From the NCBI RefSeq assembly GCF_030705305.1, contig NZ_JAUZEE010000010.1, positions 62,001 to 126,000 of the forward strand: a stretch of 64,000 nt of DNA. The letters are read 5' to 3'. This document shows positions 36,372 to 45,774 of the stretch, piece by piece. The DNA comes from Leptothrix discophora (GTDB lineage: Bacteria > Pseudomonadota > Gammaproteobacteria > Burkholderiales > Burkholderiaceae_C). The translations under genes and the position numbers were made by a program. How positions within the stretch are numbered: the first letter of the stretch is position 1; every line of letters begins with the position of its first letter. The notes under the pieces are model-generated. The model did not search any database and had not been told where the DNA came from. It worked only from the letters and a program-made list of their open reading frames with translations.

Positions 36372-37181
36372 ATGGATCTCTCAATGCTGGCCGCCAACCC
36401 GATCGCCCTGGTGGTCCTCTCCGGCGTCTGCGCTGCGGTGGTCGTGTGGTTCTGGCGTCGCAGCCACGGCAGCAAGCCTCGGCAGGCCAGCATCGGACGT
36501 CCTCGCGCCCTGGATGCGGTCGACACCGTGATTGGCTGGCCGCCCGAGGCGACCCGCGTGCTGACGCTGCGCCACCAGCGGGCCTTCGAGGTGCTGCGCC
36601 GCGCCCTGCCCGACCACCTGGTGCTGGCGCAGGTGCCGATCTCGCATTTCGTGCGCGTACCCACCCGCAACTCCTACGTCGAATGGATGCGCCGGGTCGG
36701 CCACGTCTGCGTCGACCTGATGGTCTGCGACGCGGCCTCCAACGTGATCGCGGTGATCGAGGTCCGGCCGGCCGACCGGGTCGAGACCGAGCGGGCCCGC
36801 AAGCGCCACCTGCGTGTCGAGCGGGTGCTGCGGGCCGGCGGCATCCCGCTGCATGTCTGGACCGAATCGCTGCTGCCGGACCCGGCTGCGGTGCGCAAGA
36901 TCTTCGTGCCACAGGCGGCTGCCGAGGTCCTGTCCGACGAAGGTCCGGAGACCAGTCCGATGGAGCCGACGTTGCATGGCCAGGGCCGTCCGCGGCCGGG
37001 TCGTTCGTCCGACATCGGCGGCGACCGCGAGCCGCCGCGCACGACCTGGTTCGACGACCTCAACGCGACCCGCCCGGCCCAGCTGGATCCGGTCGACGCC
37101 GCGGCCCACGATTTGCCGGAAAACAGCTCGCTGGGAGGGATCAAGCCTCCCGCCCACGGCATCGTCGGCCTGAGCCGCTGA
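36372..37181 (+). CDS. Membrane-anchored DUF2726 protein
   Basis: The 269-residue protein has one N-terminal membrane helix (about 10-27) and a DUF2726 domain (about 58-185) of the restriction-endonuclease-like fold: LRRALPDHLVLAQVPISHF, then VDLMVCDAASNVIAVIEV and RVLRAGGIPLHVW. The usual nuclease-type acid pattern is partly retained (D in VDLMV, E in VIEV). The C-terminal 80 residues look disordered. The substrate is unknown. The start coincides with a predicted transcription start. A terminator-like hairpin lies downstream. Confidence 0.82.
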   Translation: MDLSMLAANPIALVVLSGVCAAVVVWFWRRSHGSKPRQASIGRPRALDAVDTVIGWPPEATRVLTLRHQRAFEVLRRALPDHLVLAQVPISHFVRVPTRNSYVEWMRRVGHVCVDLMVCDAASNVIAVIEVRPADRVETERARKRHLRVERVLRAGGIPLHVWTESLLPDPAAVRKIFVPQAAAEVLSDEGPETSPMEPTLHGQGRPRPGRSSDIGGDREPPRTTWFDDLNATRPAQLDPVDAAAHDLPENSSLGGIKPPAHGIVGLSR

Positions 37182-37223
37182 GCGCTGCCCCGGTCCTTCA
37201 GCAGGCCGGTTCCAGAAGGACGA

Positions 37224-37249
37224 AAGCCGCCCATCGAAGGCGGCTTATT
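37224..37249 (+). terminator. Terminator of the DUF2726 gene
   Basis: AAGCCGCC (37224-37231) and GGCGGCTT (37239-37246) form an 8-bp stem with a 7-nt loop followed by ATT; the U-run is short. Confidence 0.6.
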
Positions 37250-37263
37250 CATGTCGGGACCGG

Positions 37264-37294
37264 AAAAAAAAGAGCCCCAGCATTGGCTGGGGCT
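37264..37294 (-). terminator. Strong leftward Rho-independent terminator
   Basis: Read leftward, AGCCCCAGC (37294-37286) pairs with GCTGGGGCT (37281-37273) around a 4-nt loop and is followed by a run of T at 37271-37264. No leftward protein gene lies upstream: the next genes to the right are hemB and others on the plus strand, and udg ends at 38568. The terminator must therefore serve a non-coding transcript. Confidence 0.88.
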
Positions 37295-37379
37295 GCAAAG
37301 CCTTAACGCTGTCAACACGGTAAGGCACCTGCTCAGGGAGGAAAAGCAGGGAACGAGGACCTTGCGGCCCGTCGCTCAA
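37264..37379 (-). ncRNA. Candidate trans-acting small RNA with CCUCC loop
   Basis: About 116 nt, transcribed leftward from a -10 box TACACT (37390-37385; the -35 is weak) to the terminator at 37264. Hairpin 1 pairs CCTGCT with AGCAGG (37350-37345 and 37333-37328) and presents a pyrimidine loop containing CCTCC (37341-37337), complementary to a Shine-Dalgarno sequence. Hairpin 2 pairs GCCTTA with TAAGGC (37326-37321 and 37305-37300). The terminator is hairpin 3. CCUCC-loop RNAs are known as post-transcriptional regulators in other proteobacteria. I do not recognise this one. Confidence 0.55.
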
Positions 37380-37455
37380 CGACGAGTGTAGCAGCGGCGT
37401 TCATCGGTCCGGATCGGTGCGGCTACTGACGCGATCGTGTCGGTGACAGCGATGA

Positions 37456-38556
<1,101 letters not shown>

Positions 38557-38567
38557 CGCCAGCGGAC

Positions 38568-39404
38568 TCAGCCGACCGCGAGGCCTTCCATGACCTCGCG
38601 CGCCAGGCAAAGGTCTTCCCAGACGCGCGACTTGTCGACCGGGTTGCGCAGCAGGTAGCCGGGGTGGTAGGTCACCACCACCGGCACGCCGTGGTACTGA
38701 TGGACCTTGCCGCGCAGCCGGCCGATCGGCTCGGCGCTGCGCAGGATGGACTGCACCGCGAAGCGGCCGAGCGCCAGGATCAGGCGCGGCTGCACCAGCT
38801 CGACCTGACGCTTCAAGTAGGGCTCGCAGCGTTCGACCTCGTGCGGCTCGGGGTTGCGGTTGCGGGGCGGGCGGCACTTGAGCACGTTGGCGATGTAGAC
38901 CTGCTCCTCGCCGCCGCCATCGGCCCGTGTCAGGCCGGTCGCGCGCAGCATGTTGTCGAGCAGCTGCCCGGCGTCGCCGACAAAGGGCTGGCCGGTGCGG
39001 TCCTCGTTCTCGCCGGGCGCCTCGCCGATCAGCATCCAGCGGGCCTGCCGGTTGCCCACGCCGAAGACGGTGTTGCGGCGGCTGTCGCACAGCTCGCAGG
39101 CGCGGCAGCCGGCGACCGCCTCGGCCAGCGCTTCCCAACCCATCGTCGCGACCGGGCTGGACGGGTCGATCGGGCTCGCGCCTCGGGCAGCCTCGGGCAC
39201 CCAGACGACGGGGGCGGCCACCGCAGGCGTCGCGACAACGGGTGTTGAAACGGCGGGCACCACCGCTTCGCCGGACTGCGCAGTGGGCTCGGCGGCAAGC
39301 GCTGCCACCGCCGCGTCCCCGGCCGGCCCCGCAACGGTCGTCGGCAGGCGCAGGTGGATGCCCATCTCCGCCAGCATCGCCACCTGGCGTTCAGACCAGA
39401 CCAT
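38568..39404 (-). CDS. Uracil-DNA glycosylase, family 4 (iron-sulfur type)
   Basis: The 278-residue protein has four cysteines for a 4Fe-4S cluster (C100, C103, C177 and C193), the active-site motif GEAPGENEDRTGQPFVG (127-143) and a C-terminal VVTYHPGYLLRNP. It removes uracil from DNA in base-excision repair. About 90 residues of Ala/Pro/Val-rich sequence precede the fold. Its ATG at 39404 lies inside the end of rimI (14-bp overlap), so tsaB, rimI and udg form one operon. Confidence 0.92.
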   Translation of the reverse strand: MVWSERQVAMLAEMGIHLRLPTTVAGPAGDAAVAALAAEPTAQSGEAVVPAVSTPVVATPAVAAPVVWVPEAARGASPIDPSSPVATMGWEALAEAVAGCRACELCDSRRNTVFGVGNRQARWMLIGEAPGENEDRTGQPFVGDAGQLLDNMLRATGLTRADGGGEEQVYIANVLKCRPPRNRNPEPHEVERCEPYLKRQVELVQPRLILALGRFAVQSILRSAEPIGRLRGKVHQYHGVPVVVTYHPGYLLRNPVDKSRVWEDLCLAREVMEGLAVG

Positions 39405-39948
39405 GGCCGTCCTCGTGTTCGCTGCGTTCGTGGCGCGACGTGCCGATGTCCAGCCGCAGCACCAGCGCGTCCTCGCGCTGGCCGACCCCTGCCGGGTAAT
39501 AGCCGCGCCGCAGGCCGACCTGGACATAGCCATGGCGGGCATAGACCTCGCGGGCGCGCACGTTGCTCGGCCGGACTTCGAGCCAGACGCAGTCGCAGCC
39601 GGTGGCGCGGGCATGGCGGGTCAGTTCGTGCAGCAGCCGCACCGCATGACCGCGGCCCTGGTGCTCGGGCGCGACGGTGATGTTGAGCAGGTGCCACTCG
39701 TCGACGCCGGCCATCGCGATCATGTAGGCGACCAGTTCGCCGGACGGCGTCTGCAGGCCCTGCGCCAGGTAGCCGGCCGCCAGCGCGTCGATGAAGTTGC
39801 CGCGGCTCCACGGGTGCGAGTAGCAGCGCGCCTCGATCGCCAGCAGCGCGTCGAGCGTGTCCAGCGTGATCGGCCGCAGCACCAGCGGCATCGCGCGGGG
39901 TGCGCGCGCGGGCTGGGGCGCCGGGGCGGGGGCAGGACGGGCGCTCAT
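39391..39948 (-). CDS. rimI: Ribosomal-protein alanine acetyltransferase RimI
   Basis: The 185-residue GNAT acetyltransferase shows CYSHPWSRGNF, the acetyl-CoA motif VAPEHQGRGHAVRLL and the RimI signature LEVRPSNVRAREVYARHGY. It acetylates the N-terminal alanine of ribosomal protein S18. It overlaps tsaB upstream by ATGA (4 nt) and udg downstream by 14 nt. The first 19 residues are a Pro/Ala-rich addition; an internal ATG at residue 20 (MPLVLRP) is a plausible alternative start. Confidence 0.9.
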   Translation of the reverse strand: MSARPAPAPAPQPARAPRAMPLVLRPITLDTLDALLAIEARCYSHPWSRGNFIDALAAGYLAQGLQTPSGELVAYMIAMAGVDEWHLLNITVAPEHQGRGHAVRLLHELTRHARATGCDCVWLEVRPSNVRAREVYARHGYVQVGLRRGYYPAGVGQREDALVLRLDIGTSRHERSEHEDGHGLV

Positions 39949-40706
39949 CGCGAGACGGCAGACGGTTGGTCCACGCGCTCAGCCGCCCGTTCGGCCGTCG
40001 TCTGCGCCACCTTGTCGCGCACATAGAGCGGCAGCGCCAGCGCCGGATCGATCCAGCGGCGTGCCGCATGGGCCCGCCACGCCAGCGCGGCCAGCGCCTC
40101 GCCATCGGGCAGGGCCTGCGGGCAGACCGGCAGGTCGAGTCCGCTGGCCGCCGCCTCGTGCACCGTCCAGCCGGGGCCGGCCAGCGCGGCGGGATGGGCC
40201 TGCACGAGGGCGCGCAAGGCATCCGGTCGCAGCAGCATCGGCGCGGCGATGACGGCATCCGACGCGTCGCGCGCGAGCTGCCAGTCGACCACGCCGTCGG
40301 CACCTTCGATGCGCTGCCAGCAGGCCGCATAGGCCTCGCCCATGCGCGCATCCAGCAGCGTCCAGACGCGCTCGAAGCCGGCTTGCCGATGGGCCGATTC
40401 GGCCACCAGCGCGAGCGTGTCGAGCGCCACCAGCGGCCGGTCCAGCCCGATCGCCAGGCCCTGCGCGATGGCGCAGGCGGTGCGCAGACCGGTGAAGGCG
40501 CCGGGGCCGCGGCCATAGCCGATCGCGTCGATGTCGGCCATGCGCGCACCAGCGGCGTCGACCAGCGAGGCGATGGCGGGCAACAGGTTCATCGAGGCCT
40601 GCGCACCACCGGCCAGCGCGCGCGCCTGCACGACGCCGTCACGCCACACCGCGAGGTGCAGGGTTTCGGTCGCGGCATCGAGGGCAAGCAGGCAGGCTGA
40701 GGGCAT
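39945..40706 (-). CDS. tsaB: tRNA t6A synthesis protein TsaB
   Basis: The 253-residue ASKHA-fold protein partners TsaD and TsaE to add threonylcarbamoyl to A37 of tRNAs. It has LLALDAATETLHLAV at the start and the conserved YGRGPGAFTGLRTACAIAQG (about 63-82). sua5, which makes the threonylcarbamoyl-AMP donor, is 4 kb away in the same direction. A TACACT -10 box at 40737-40732 would give a leader of about 18 nt. The frame stays open upstream, but the conserved N-terminus fixes 40706. Confidence 0.92.
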   Translation of the reverse strand: MPSACLLALDAATETLHLAVWRDGVVQARALAGGAQASMNLLPAIASLVDAAGARMADIDAIGYGRGPGAFTGLRTACAIAQGLAIGLDRPLVALDTLALVAESAHRQAGFERVWTLLDARMGEAYAACWQRIEGADGVVDWQLARDASDAVIAAPMLLRPDALRALVQAHPAALAGPGWTVHEAAASGLDLPVCPQALPDGEALAALAWRAHAARRWIDPALALPLYVRDKVAQTTAERAAERVDQPSAVSR

Positions 40707-40747
40707 GGCAAGAAGGCGAAGAGGCCGGTTCAGTGTAGCGGCCGGTC

Positions 40748-40784
40748 GTCCCGACAAGGCCGATGGCATCGGCCTTGTCGGGAC
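40748..40784. repeat. Perfect palindrome with 17-bp arms between tsaB and dacB
   Basis: Arms 40748-40764 (GTCCCGACAAGGCCGAT) and 40768-40784 (its exact complement) flank three bases. The element lies between two divergent genes, so no protein-coding message ends here. It abuts the tsaB promoter and is 34 bp upstream of the dacB -10 box. Confidence 0.85.
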
Positions 40785-40817
40785 TCGACCGCTCATCGGA
40801 AGGACCGTCTCCACCCC

Positions 40818-40823
40818 TAAGAT
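40818..40823 (+). promoter_or_regulatory. -10 element of dacB, 8 nt from the start codon
   Basis: TAAGAT at 40818-40823 matches the consensus at five of six positions. The ATG at 40832 lies 8 nt further on, leaving at most a two-base leader. No -35 box is evident. Confidence 0.45.
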
Positions 40824-40831
40824 CGGCCCCG

Positions 40832-42382
40832 ATGCGCAGCCTCCGCCGCCCCTTCCGATCCCTGCTGCCGGCCCTGTCCGCAGCCCTGTTCCTGATGGCC
40901 TGGCCAACCGGCGACGCGCGGTCGCAGCCGGCTTCCCCGCTCGCCAGCGCGAACCCGGCGACGCCGCGCCTGCCGCCGGCGGTTCAGGCCGCACTGGCCC
41001 AGGCCGGGCTGCCGGCCGAGGCGCTGCACGTCTGGATCGGTCCAGCCGACGGCGGCGAGCCCTGGCTCGCGCACCGCGCCGCCCAGCCCGTCAACCCGGC
41101 CTCGCTGATGAAGCTGCTGACGTCGGCGGCGGCACTGGAAACGCTCGGTCGCAGCCACCAGTGGCAGACCCAGGTCTTCGTCGACGCGCCACCGCGCGAG
41201 GGCGTGCTGGCCGGCTCGCTGCGCATCCGCGGCGGCGGCGATCCGAGCCTCGTGGCCGAGCGGCTGTGGCTGCTGCTGGACCAGATCCGCCAGCGCGGCG
41301 TGCGCGAGATCCGCGGCGACATCGTGCTCGATCGCAGCGCCTACGCCATCCCGGAGGTCGATCCGGCCGCCTTCGACAACGAGCCGCTCAAGCCCTACAA
41401 CGTGCGGCCCGATGCGCTGCTGGTGAACTTCAAGAGCGTGACGCTGACCTTCCGCCCGCAAGCCGGGCAGTCCTTTGCCGACGTGACGGTCGACCTGCCG
41501 CTGGCGGGCTGGCGGGTCAGCGAGCGCGTGCCACTGCTCGACGGCCCGTGCGAGGACTGGCGCGCAAGACTGCAGCCCGACTTCCGCTCGCCCGCGTCCT
41601 GGACCTTCGCCGGCGGCCTGCCGCGCAGCTGCGGCGAACGCAGCTGGTCGATCGCCTACAACGAGCCGGCCAGCCACGCCGCGCGGGCCATCGAGGCGCA
41701 GTGGCGCGCCTTCGGCGGCATGCTCGGCGGCACGGTGCGCAACGCCGGTCCGGGCACGGCCGGTGCGACCGGGCAGCCCTGGTTCACCTTCAGCTCGCCG
41801 CCGCTGGCCGACGTGCTGCGGCCGATGAACCTGTTCAGCAACAACACCATCGCCCAGCAGATGCTGCTGGCGCTGGGCGGTCCGGCCAACCTGCCGACAG
41901 CGCCGGGTTCGAGGCCGATGAATGCCGGCGAATCGAACGTGGTGGCCGCTGCGCCGGCCAGCTGGGAGGCCGGCCGCGCCGTCGTCACCGGGCTGTTGCC
42001 GCGGGTGGGCTGCATCGCCGACGAGCTGCGGCTGGAGAACGGCTCGGGCCTGTCGCGCGACGAGCGCATCACGCCGCGCTGCCTGGCGCAATGGCTGCGC
42101 TGGTCCTGGCGCCAGCCGTGGATGCCGGACCTGCTGTCGAGCCTGCCGCTGGCCGGCGAGGCGACCGCCCGGCGGGCCTATTCGGTGGCAGGTCGGGCGC
42201 ACCTGAAGACCGGTTCGCTGGCCGACGTCGCCGGACTGGCCGGCTACATCGACGGCCTGGATGGGCGTCGCGCGGTGGTCGTGGTCATCCTCAACCATCC
42301 CCAGGCCCATCGAGACGGCAGCCGGGCGGTGCTCGACGCGGTGCTGGGCTGGGGCGCGGAACGGCTGGCTGCGCCGCGCTGA
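40832..42382 (+). CDS. dacB: D-alanyl-D-alanine carboxypeptidase/endopeptidase (PBP4 type)
   Basis: The 516-residue periplasmic penicillin-binding protein has a signal peptide (about 1-32) and the three active-site motifs SLMK (S91, K94), SNN (about 337) and KTG (about 458). It trims and cleaves peptide cross-links in murein. A frame extension to 40763 is open; 40832 is chosen for the signal peptide and the adjoining -10 box. It ends 22 bp from the convergent lipoprotein gene. Confidence 0.93.
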   Translation: MRSLRRPFRSLLPALSAALFLMAWPTGDARSQPASPLASANPATPRLPPAVQAALAQAGLPAEALHVWIGPADGGEPWLAHRAAQPVNPASLMKLLTSAAALETLGRSHQWQTQVFVDAPPREGVLAGSLRIRGGGDPSLVAERLWLLLDQIRQRGVREIRGDIVLDRSAYAIPEVDPAAFDNEPLKPYNVRPDALLVNFKSVTLTFRPQAGQSFADVTVDLPLAGWRVSERVPLLDGPCEDWRARLQPDFRSPASWTFAGGLPRSCGERSWSIAYNEPASHAARAIEAQWRAFGGMLGGTVRNAGPGTAGATGQPWFTFSSPPLADVLRPMNLFSNNTIAQQMLLALGGPANLPTAPGSRPMNAGESNVVAAAPASWEAGRAVVTGLLPRVGCIADELRLENGSGLSRDERITPRCLAQWLRWSWRQPWMPDLLSSLPLAGEATARRAYSVAGRAHLKTGSLADVAGLAGYIDGLDGRRAVVVVILNHPQAHRDGSRAVLDAVLGWGAERLAAPR

Positions 42383-42404
42383 CGGCGGCGGTCCAGGCGG
42401 TCGA

Positions 42405-43424
42405 TCAGAACGGGTTGTTGCGGGCCCGGAAGATCGCCCCGGCGGTGCCGGCCGCGATCTGGTTGTGGAAGGCCGGACCGGGGATGACGTCGAAGGCCCA
42501 GAGCCAGTTGGTGCTGGTCGCGTTGGCCACCAGCGTCGTGGTGGTGCAGGACGTCGACGGCGTGGCCGTGTTGCAGGCCGACGTCTTCAGCGAGCTTTCC
42601 GCGTCGCTGAAGAGCAGGTAGAGCGACGAGAACAACGCATTCGGCGTCGTCGTCGTCATCGAGCGCAGGCGGTCATCGAAGATGACCTCGCCGGCATACC
42701 GGCCGTCGTTGATCACCGCCGTGCGGAAGGCCGTGTTGAAGGCCTTGGTGAGCTCGGTCAGCGCATCGGAGCGGGAACTCTGGTCCTGGCAGCTCCCGCT
42801 GATCCGGATGCCATCGGCATAGGCCCGCGGCGAGCAACCCAGGTCGGGCACCGTGCCGTAGATGACGCGCGGACCGGCGCCGTTGTTCGTGAGATCGTTG
42901 ATGAGGCCCGCCAGCTGCCGCCCCTTGTCGGCGAGCTGGGCTTCCAGCGTCACGAGCGCAGCCGGCTGAGATCCGGATGCGGTGGCCTTGTAGACATCGT
43001 AGGCGTCGATGACATCCCACAGTCCCCCTTGGACGGTCACCAGCGTCGACGGCACGAACGCGGCCGCTCCCGGCGAGACGCGGGCCGCAGCGACCTGGGC
43101 CGCGATGTCGGCGACCCTCGCGCCGGCCACCGCACCCATCACGCCGTTGGACGTGCCGCCGAGCGGGCAGTTCGGCAGCGTCAGGCCCATCTCGGAGGCC
43201 AGGCGCTGGTTCCACAGCGGGTTGTCGCCGCAGCTGGCACCGTTGATGTTGACCTTGAGGCCGCTGCCGTCGACGGCGCTCAGGTCATCCCCGAAGGACA
43301 TCATCCGCGTCGGCACATAGGGCTCGATCCGGCTGGAGCTGTCGCAGCCCGCAAGTCCGGCCAACACGAGGCTGAGGACGGCGGCGGTGCGCATCAGGCG
43401 CGCAAGCAGGGACTGGGGATTCAT
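42405..43424 (-). CDS. Lipoprotein with a degenerate SGNH-hydrolase fold
   Basis: The 339-residue protein has a lipoprotein signal (LVLAGLAGC, lipid-modified C27). Block I reads MMSFGDDLSAVDG (41-53): the GDSL nucleophile serine is replaced by Asp (D47). The region normally holding GxND reads QGGLWDVID, and the C-terminal end DVIPGPAFHNQIA lacks a normal DxxH. It is therefore probably an inactive relative of secreted GDSL esterases with a binding role, or an enzyme using other residues. GGAG precedes the ATG at 43424. Confidence 0.75.
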   Translation of the reverse strand: MNPQSLLARLMRTAAVLSLVLAGLAGCDSSSRIEPYVPTRMMSFGDDLSAVDGSGLKVNINGASCGDNPLWNQRLASEMGLTLPNCPLGGTSNGVMGAVAGARVADIAAQVAAARVSPGAAAFVPSTLVTVQGGLWDVIDAYDVYKATASGSQPAALVTLEAQLADKGRQLAGLINDLTNNGAGPRVIYGTVPDLGCSPRAYADGIRISGSCQDQSSRSDALTELTKAFNTAFRTAVINDGRYAGEVIFDDRLRSMTTTTPNALFSSLYLLFSDAESSLKTSACNTATPSTSCTTTTLVANATSTNWLWAFDVIPGPAFHNQIAAGTAGAIFRARNNPF

Positions 43425-43488
43425 CAGGTCTCCAACGGGGAACCGGGCAGGGTCGGGGGTCAGGGGCAGGACGGCGGAACGGGGGCGA

Positions 43489-44532
43489 TCAGGCGGCTGC
43501 GGCACGCTGCAGGCGGTCGCGGACACCGTCCCAGGCGCTGTCGGCTGGCGGCTCCTCGACCCAGATCAGCGACACCTGGGCATCGTCGAAGTCGCGCAGC
43601 GCACCGAACAGCTCGTGCGCCACCGCAGCCGGGTCGGACGGCAGGGTCCGCCAGACCACGCCGGAGATCCCAGCCGGCTTCGGGAGGCGCGAATATACCG
43701 CCAGCGTCGGAGGCTTTCGTGACGCCCTCGACGCTTCGGCCAGGCTGGACGCGAGCACGCCAAGGCCCTGTTCGAGCGCCGCCCGGTCCATCAGCCGGAC
43801 CTTGGCGCGCGGCGCGTAGTGGGCGGCCAGCGTGCCCGAGGCGCGCGGGGCCTGGGCGTCCGGCGCGAGCAGCGGCTCGCCGGCCGCCGCCTCGATCTGG
43901 GCGCGGCCCAGGCTGCCCGGGCGCAGCAGCACCGGGTGGCCGCGGCTGCAGTCGACGATGGCCGACTCGATGCCGACCTCGCACTCGCCGCCCTCCAGCA
44001 CCAGCAGGCCGGCGGCCTCGGGCTGGCCGGCGAACTCGCTCATCACATGCGTGGCGCGGGTCGGGCTGACGCGGCCGAAGCGGTTGGCGCTCGGCGCGGC
44101 CACGCCGCTGACACCGGCCCGCGCCGCTTCGCGCAGCAGCGCCTGGGCGACCGGGTGCGAGGGGCAGCGCAGGCCCACGCTGGCCTGGCCACCGGCGGCC
44201 TCGGCCGCGACGCCGGGCCGACGCGGCACGATCACCGTCAGCGGTCCGGGCCAGAAGGCATCCATCAGGCGCCGGGCCAGCGGCGGGATCTCGGCGGCAT
44301 AGGCCTCGGCCGCCGCCGCATCGGCCACGTGCACGATCAGCGGGTGGTCGCTGGGCCGGCCCTTGGCCGCGAAGATGCGGGCGACGGCCTGCGCCTGGTC
44401 GGCGCGTGCGCCCAGGCCGTAGACCGTCTCGGTCGGCAGCGCGACGAGGCCGCCTTCGGCCAGCCGGGCCACCGCCGCCCGCAGGCTGGCGTCACGTTCG
44501 GCCTCGGTCGAGGTTGGCAACAGGACAGGCAT
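43489..44532 (-). CDS. L-threonylcarbamoyladenylate synthase, Sua5 type
   Basis: The 347-residue protein makes threonylcarbamoyl-AMP for t6A modification. It has the YrdC-domain motif ALPTETVYGLGA near the start and KGRPSDHPLIVH (about 57-68), followed by a C-terminal Sua5 domain (about 225-345), which E. coli TsaC lacks. The ATG at 44532 is preferred to an in-frame TTG six bases upstream. It lies downstream of purE-purK in the same direction. Confidence 0.92.
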   Translation of the reverse strand: MPVLLPTSTEAERDASLRAAVARLAEGGLVALPTETVYGLGARADQAQAVARIFAAKGRPSDHPLIVHVADAAAAEAYAAEIPPLARRLMDAFWPGPLTVIVPRRPGVAAEAAGGQASVGLRCPSHPVAQALLREAARAGVSGVAAPSANRFGRVSPTRATHVMSEFAGQPEAAGLLVLEGGECEVGIESAIVDCSRGHPVLLRPGSLGRAQIEAAAGEPLLAPDAQAPRASGTLAAHYAPRAKVRLMDRAALEQGLGVLASSLAEASRASRKPPTLAVYSRLPKPAGISGVVWRTLPSDPAAVAHELFGALRDFDDAQVSLIWVEEPPADSAWDGVRDRLQRAAAA

Positions 44533-44598
44533 GGACAAGGGTCGTCGGGGGGACTACGGAGCGTCGTCTGGCAACGGTCTGACGGGCCGGAGGGCCGA

Positions 44599-45774
44599 TC
44601 AGAACGGCTCGAAACCGAGCACGGCCGCCGCCTGCAAGGCGACCGTGCGCGCCGCCTCGGGGGTTGGCGCGGTGATCGTCAGGTGGCCCATCTTGCGGGC
44701 GCGCCGCACCTCGGTCTTGCCGTACAGGTGCAGGTGCGTGCCGGGCAGCGCCAGCACGCCGGACCAGTCGGGCGCGCGCTCCCGGCCGGCGGCATCGAAC
44801 CACAGGTCGCCCAGCAGGTTGAGCATGACGGTGGCCGAATGCAGCCGGGGCGCGACCAGCGGCAGGCCGGCCAGCGTGCGCACCTGCAGGTCGAACTGCG
44901 AGACGTCGCAGCTGTCGATGCTGTGGTGACCGGAGTTGTGCGGGCGCGGCGCCATCTCGTTGGCAACCAGGCTGCCATCGGCCAGCACGAAGAACTCGAT
45001 GCACAGCACGCCGACATAGGCCAGCTCGGCCGCGATGCGGCCCGCCGAGTCGATCGCGGCGGCCTGCGTCGCCGCCGGGATGCCTTCGGCCGGCACGGTC
45101 GTGACGGCCAGGATGCCGTCGCGGTGCAGGTTGCGCTGCACCGGCAGGTGCACGCACTGGCCGTCAGCACCACGCGCCACGACCACGCTCAGTTCGGCGG
45201 CCAGCGGCAGCATCTTTTCCAGCAGGCAGGGCACGCGGCCCAGCGCGGACCAGGCCTGCGCGAGTTCGGCGGCATCGCGCACGCGGCGCTGGCCCTTGCC
45301 GTCGTAGCCCATGCGCGAGGTCTTCAGGATGCCCGGCAGCAGCAGGGCCGTGTCGACGCCGGCGAGGTCGGCCTCGGACCCGATGCGGGCATGCGGCGCA
45401 CAAGGCACGCCGCTCGCCACGAAGTGGGCCTTCTCGGTGGCGCGGTCCTGGCAGACCGCCACCGCGTCGCCGGCCGGGGCGACCGGGCGGTGCGTGGCCA
45501 GCTGGCGCAGCGAGGCGGCGGGCACGTTCTCGAACTCGGTGGTGATCGCGGCCGACACGTTGGCCAGCGCGGTCAGGCCGATGACGTCCTCGTAGCCGGT
45601 GCGCACGTGTTCGTGGGCGACCCAGCCGGCGGGGCTGGCGGCATCGGGTTCGAGCACCGCCGTGCGGTAACCCATCTGCTGTGCGGCCTGGACAAACATG
45701 CGGCCGAGCTGGCCGCCGCCCATCACGCCCAGCGTGGCCTGGCCATCGGGAAGGATCACGGGATGTGCGGCCAT
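44599..45774 (-). CDS. purK: N5-carboxyaminoimidazole ribonucleotide synthase
   Basis: The 391-residue ATP-grasp enzyme carboxylates AIR in purine synthesis. It has GVMGGGQLGRMF at the start (about 17-28), MGYDGKGQ in the grasp loop and the metal-binding segment ECIEFF-like CIEFFVLADG...NEMAPRPHNSGHHSID. Its ATG shares one base with the purE stop (TGATG), so the two are coupled. Confidence 0.95.
   Translation of the reverse strand: MAAHPVILPDGQATLGVMGGGQLGRMFVQAAQQMGYRTAVLEPDAASPAGWVAHEHVRTGYEDVIGLTALANVSAAITTEFENVPAASLRQLATHRPVAPAGDAVAVCQDRATEKAHFVASGVPCAPHARIGSEADLAGVDTALLLPGILKTSRMGYDGKGQRRVRDAAELAQAWSALGRVPCLLEKMLPLAAELSVVVARGADGQCVHLPVQRNLHRDGILAVTTVPAEGIPAATQAAAIDSAGRIAAELAYVGVLCIEFFVLADGSLVANEMAPRPHNSGHHSIDSCDVSQFDLQVRTLAGLPLVAPRLHSATVMLNLLGDLWFDAAGRERAPDWSGVLALPGTHLHLYGKTEVRRARKMGHLTITAPTPEAARTVALQAAAVLGFEPF

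Noticed and set aside
37264-37390. SRP 4.5S RNA near ffh
   Set aside because: The conserved GGAAGCAGCC-type loop is absent; the element has a different three-hairpin plan.
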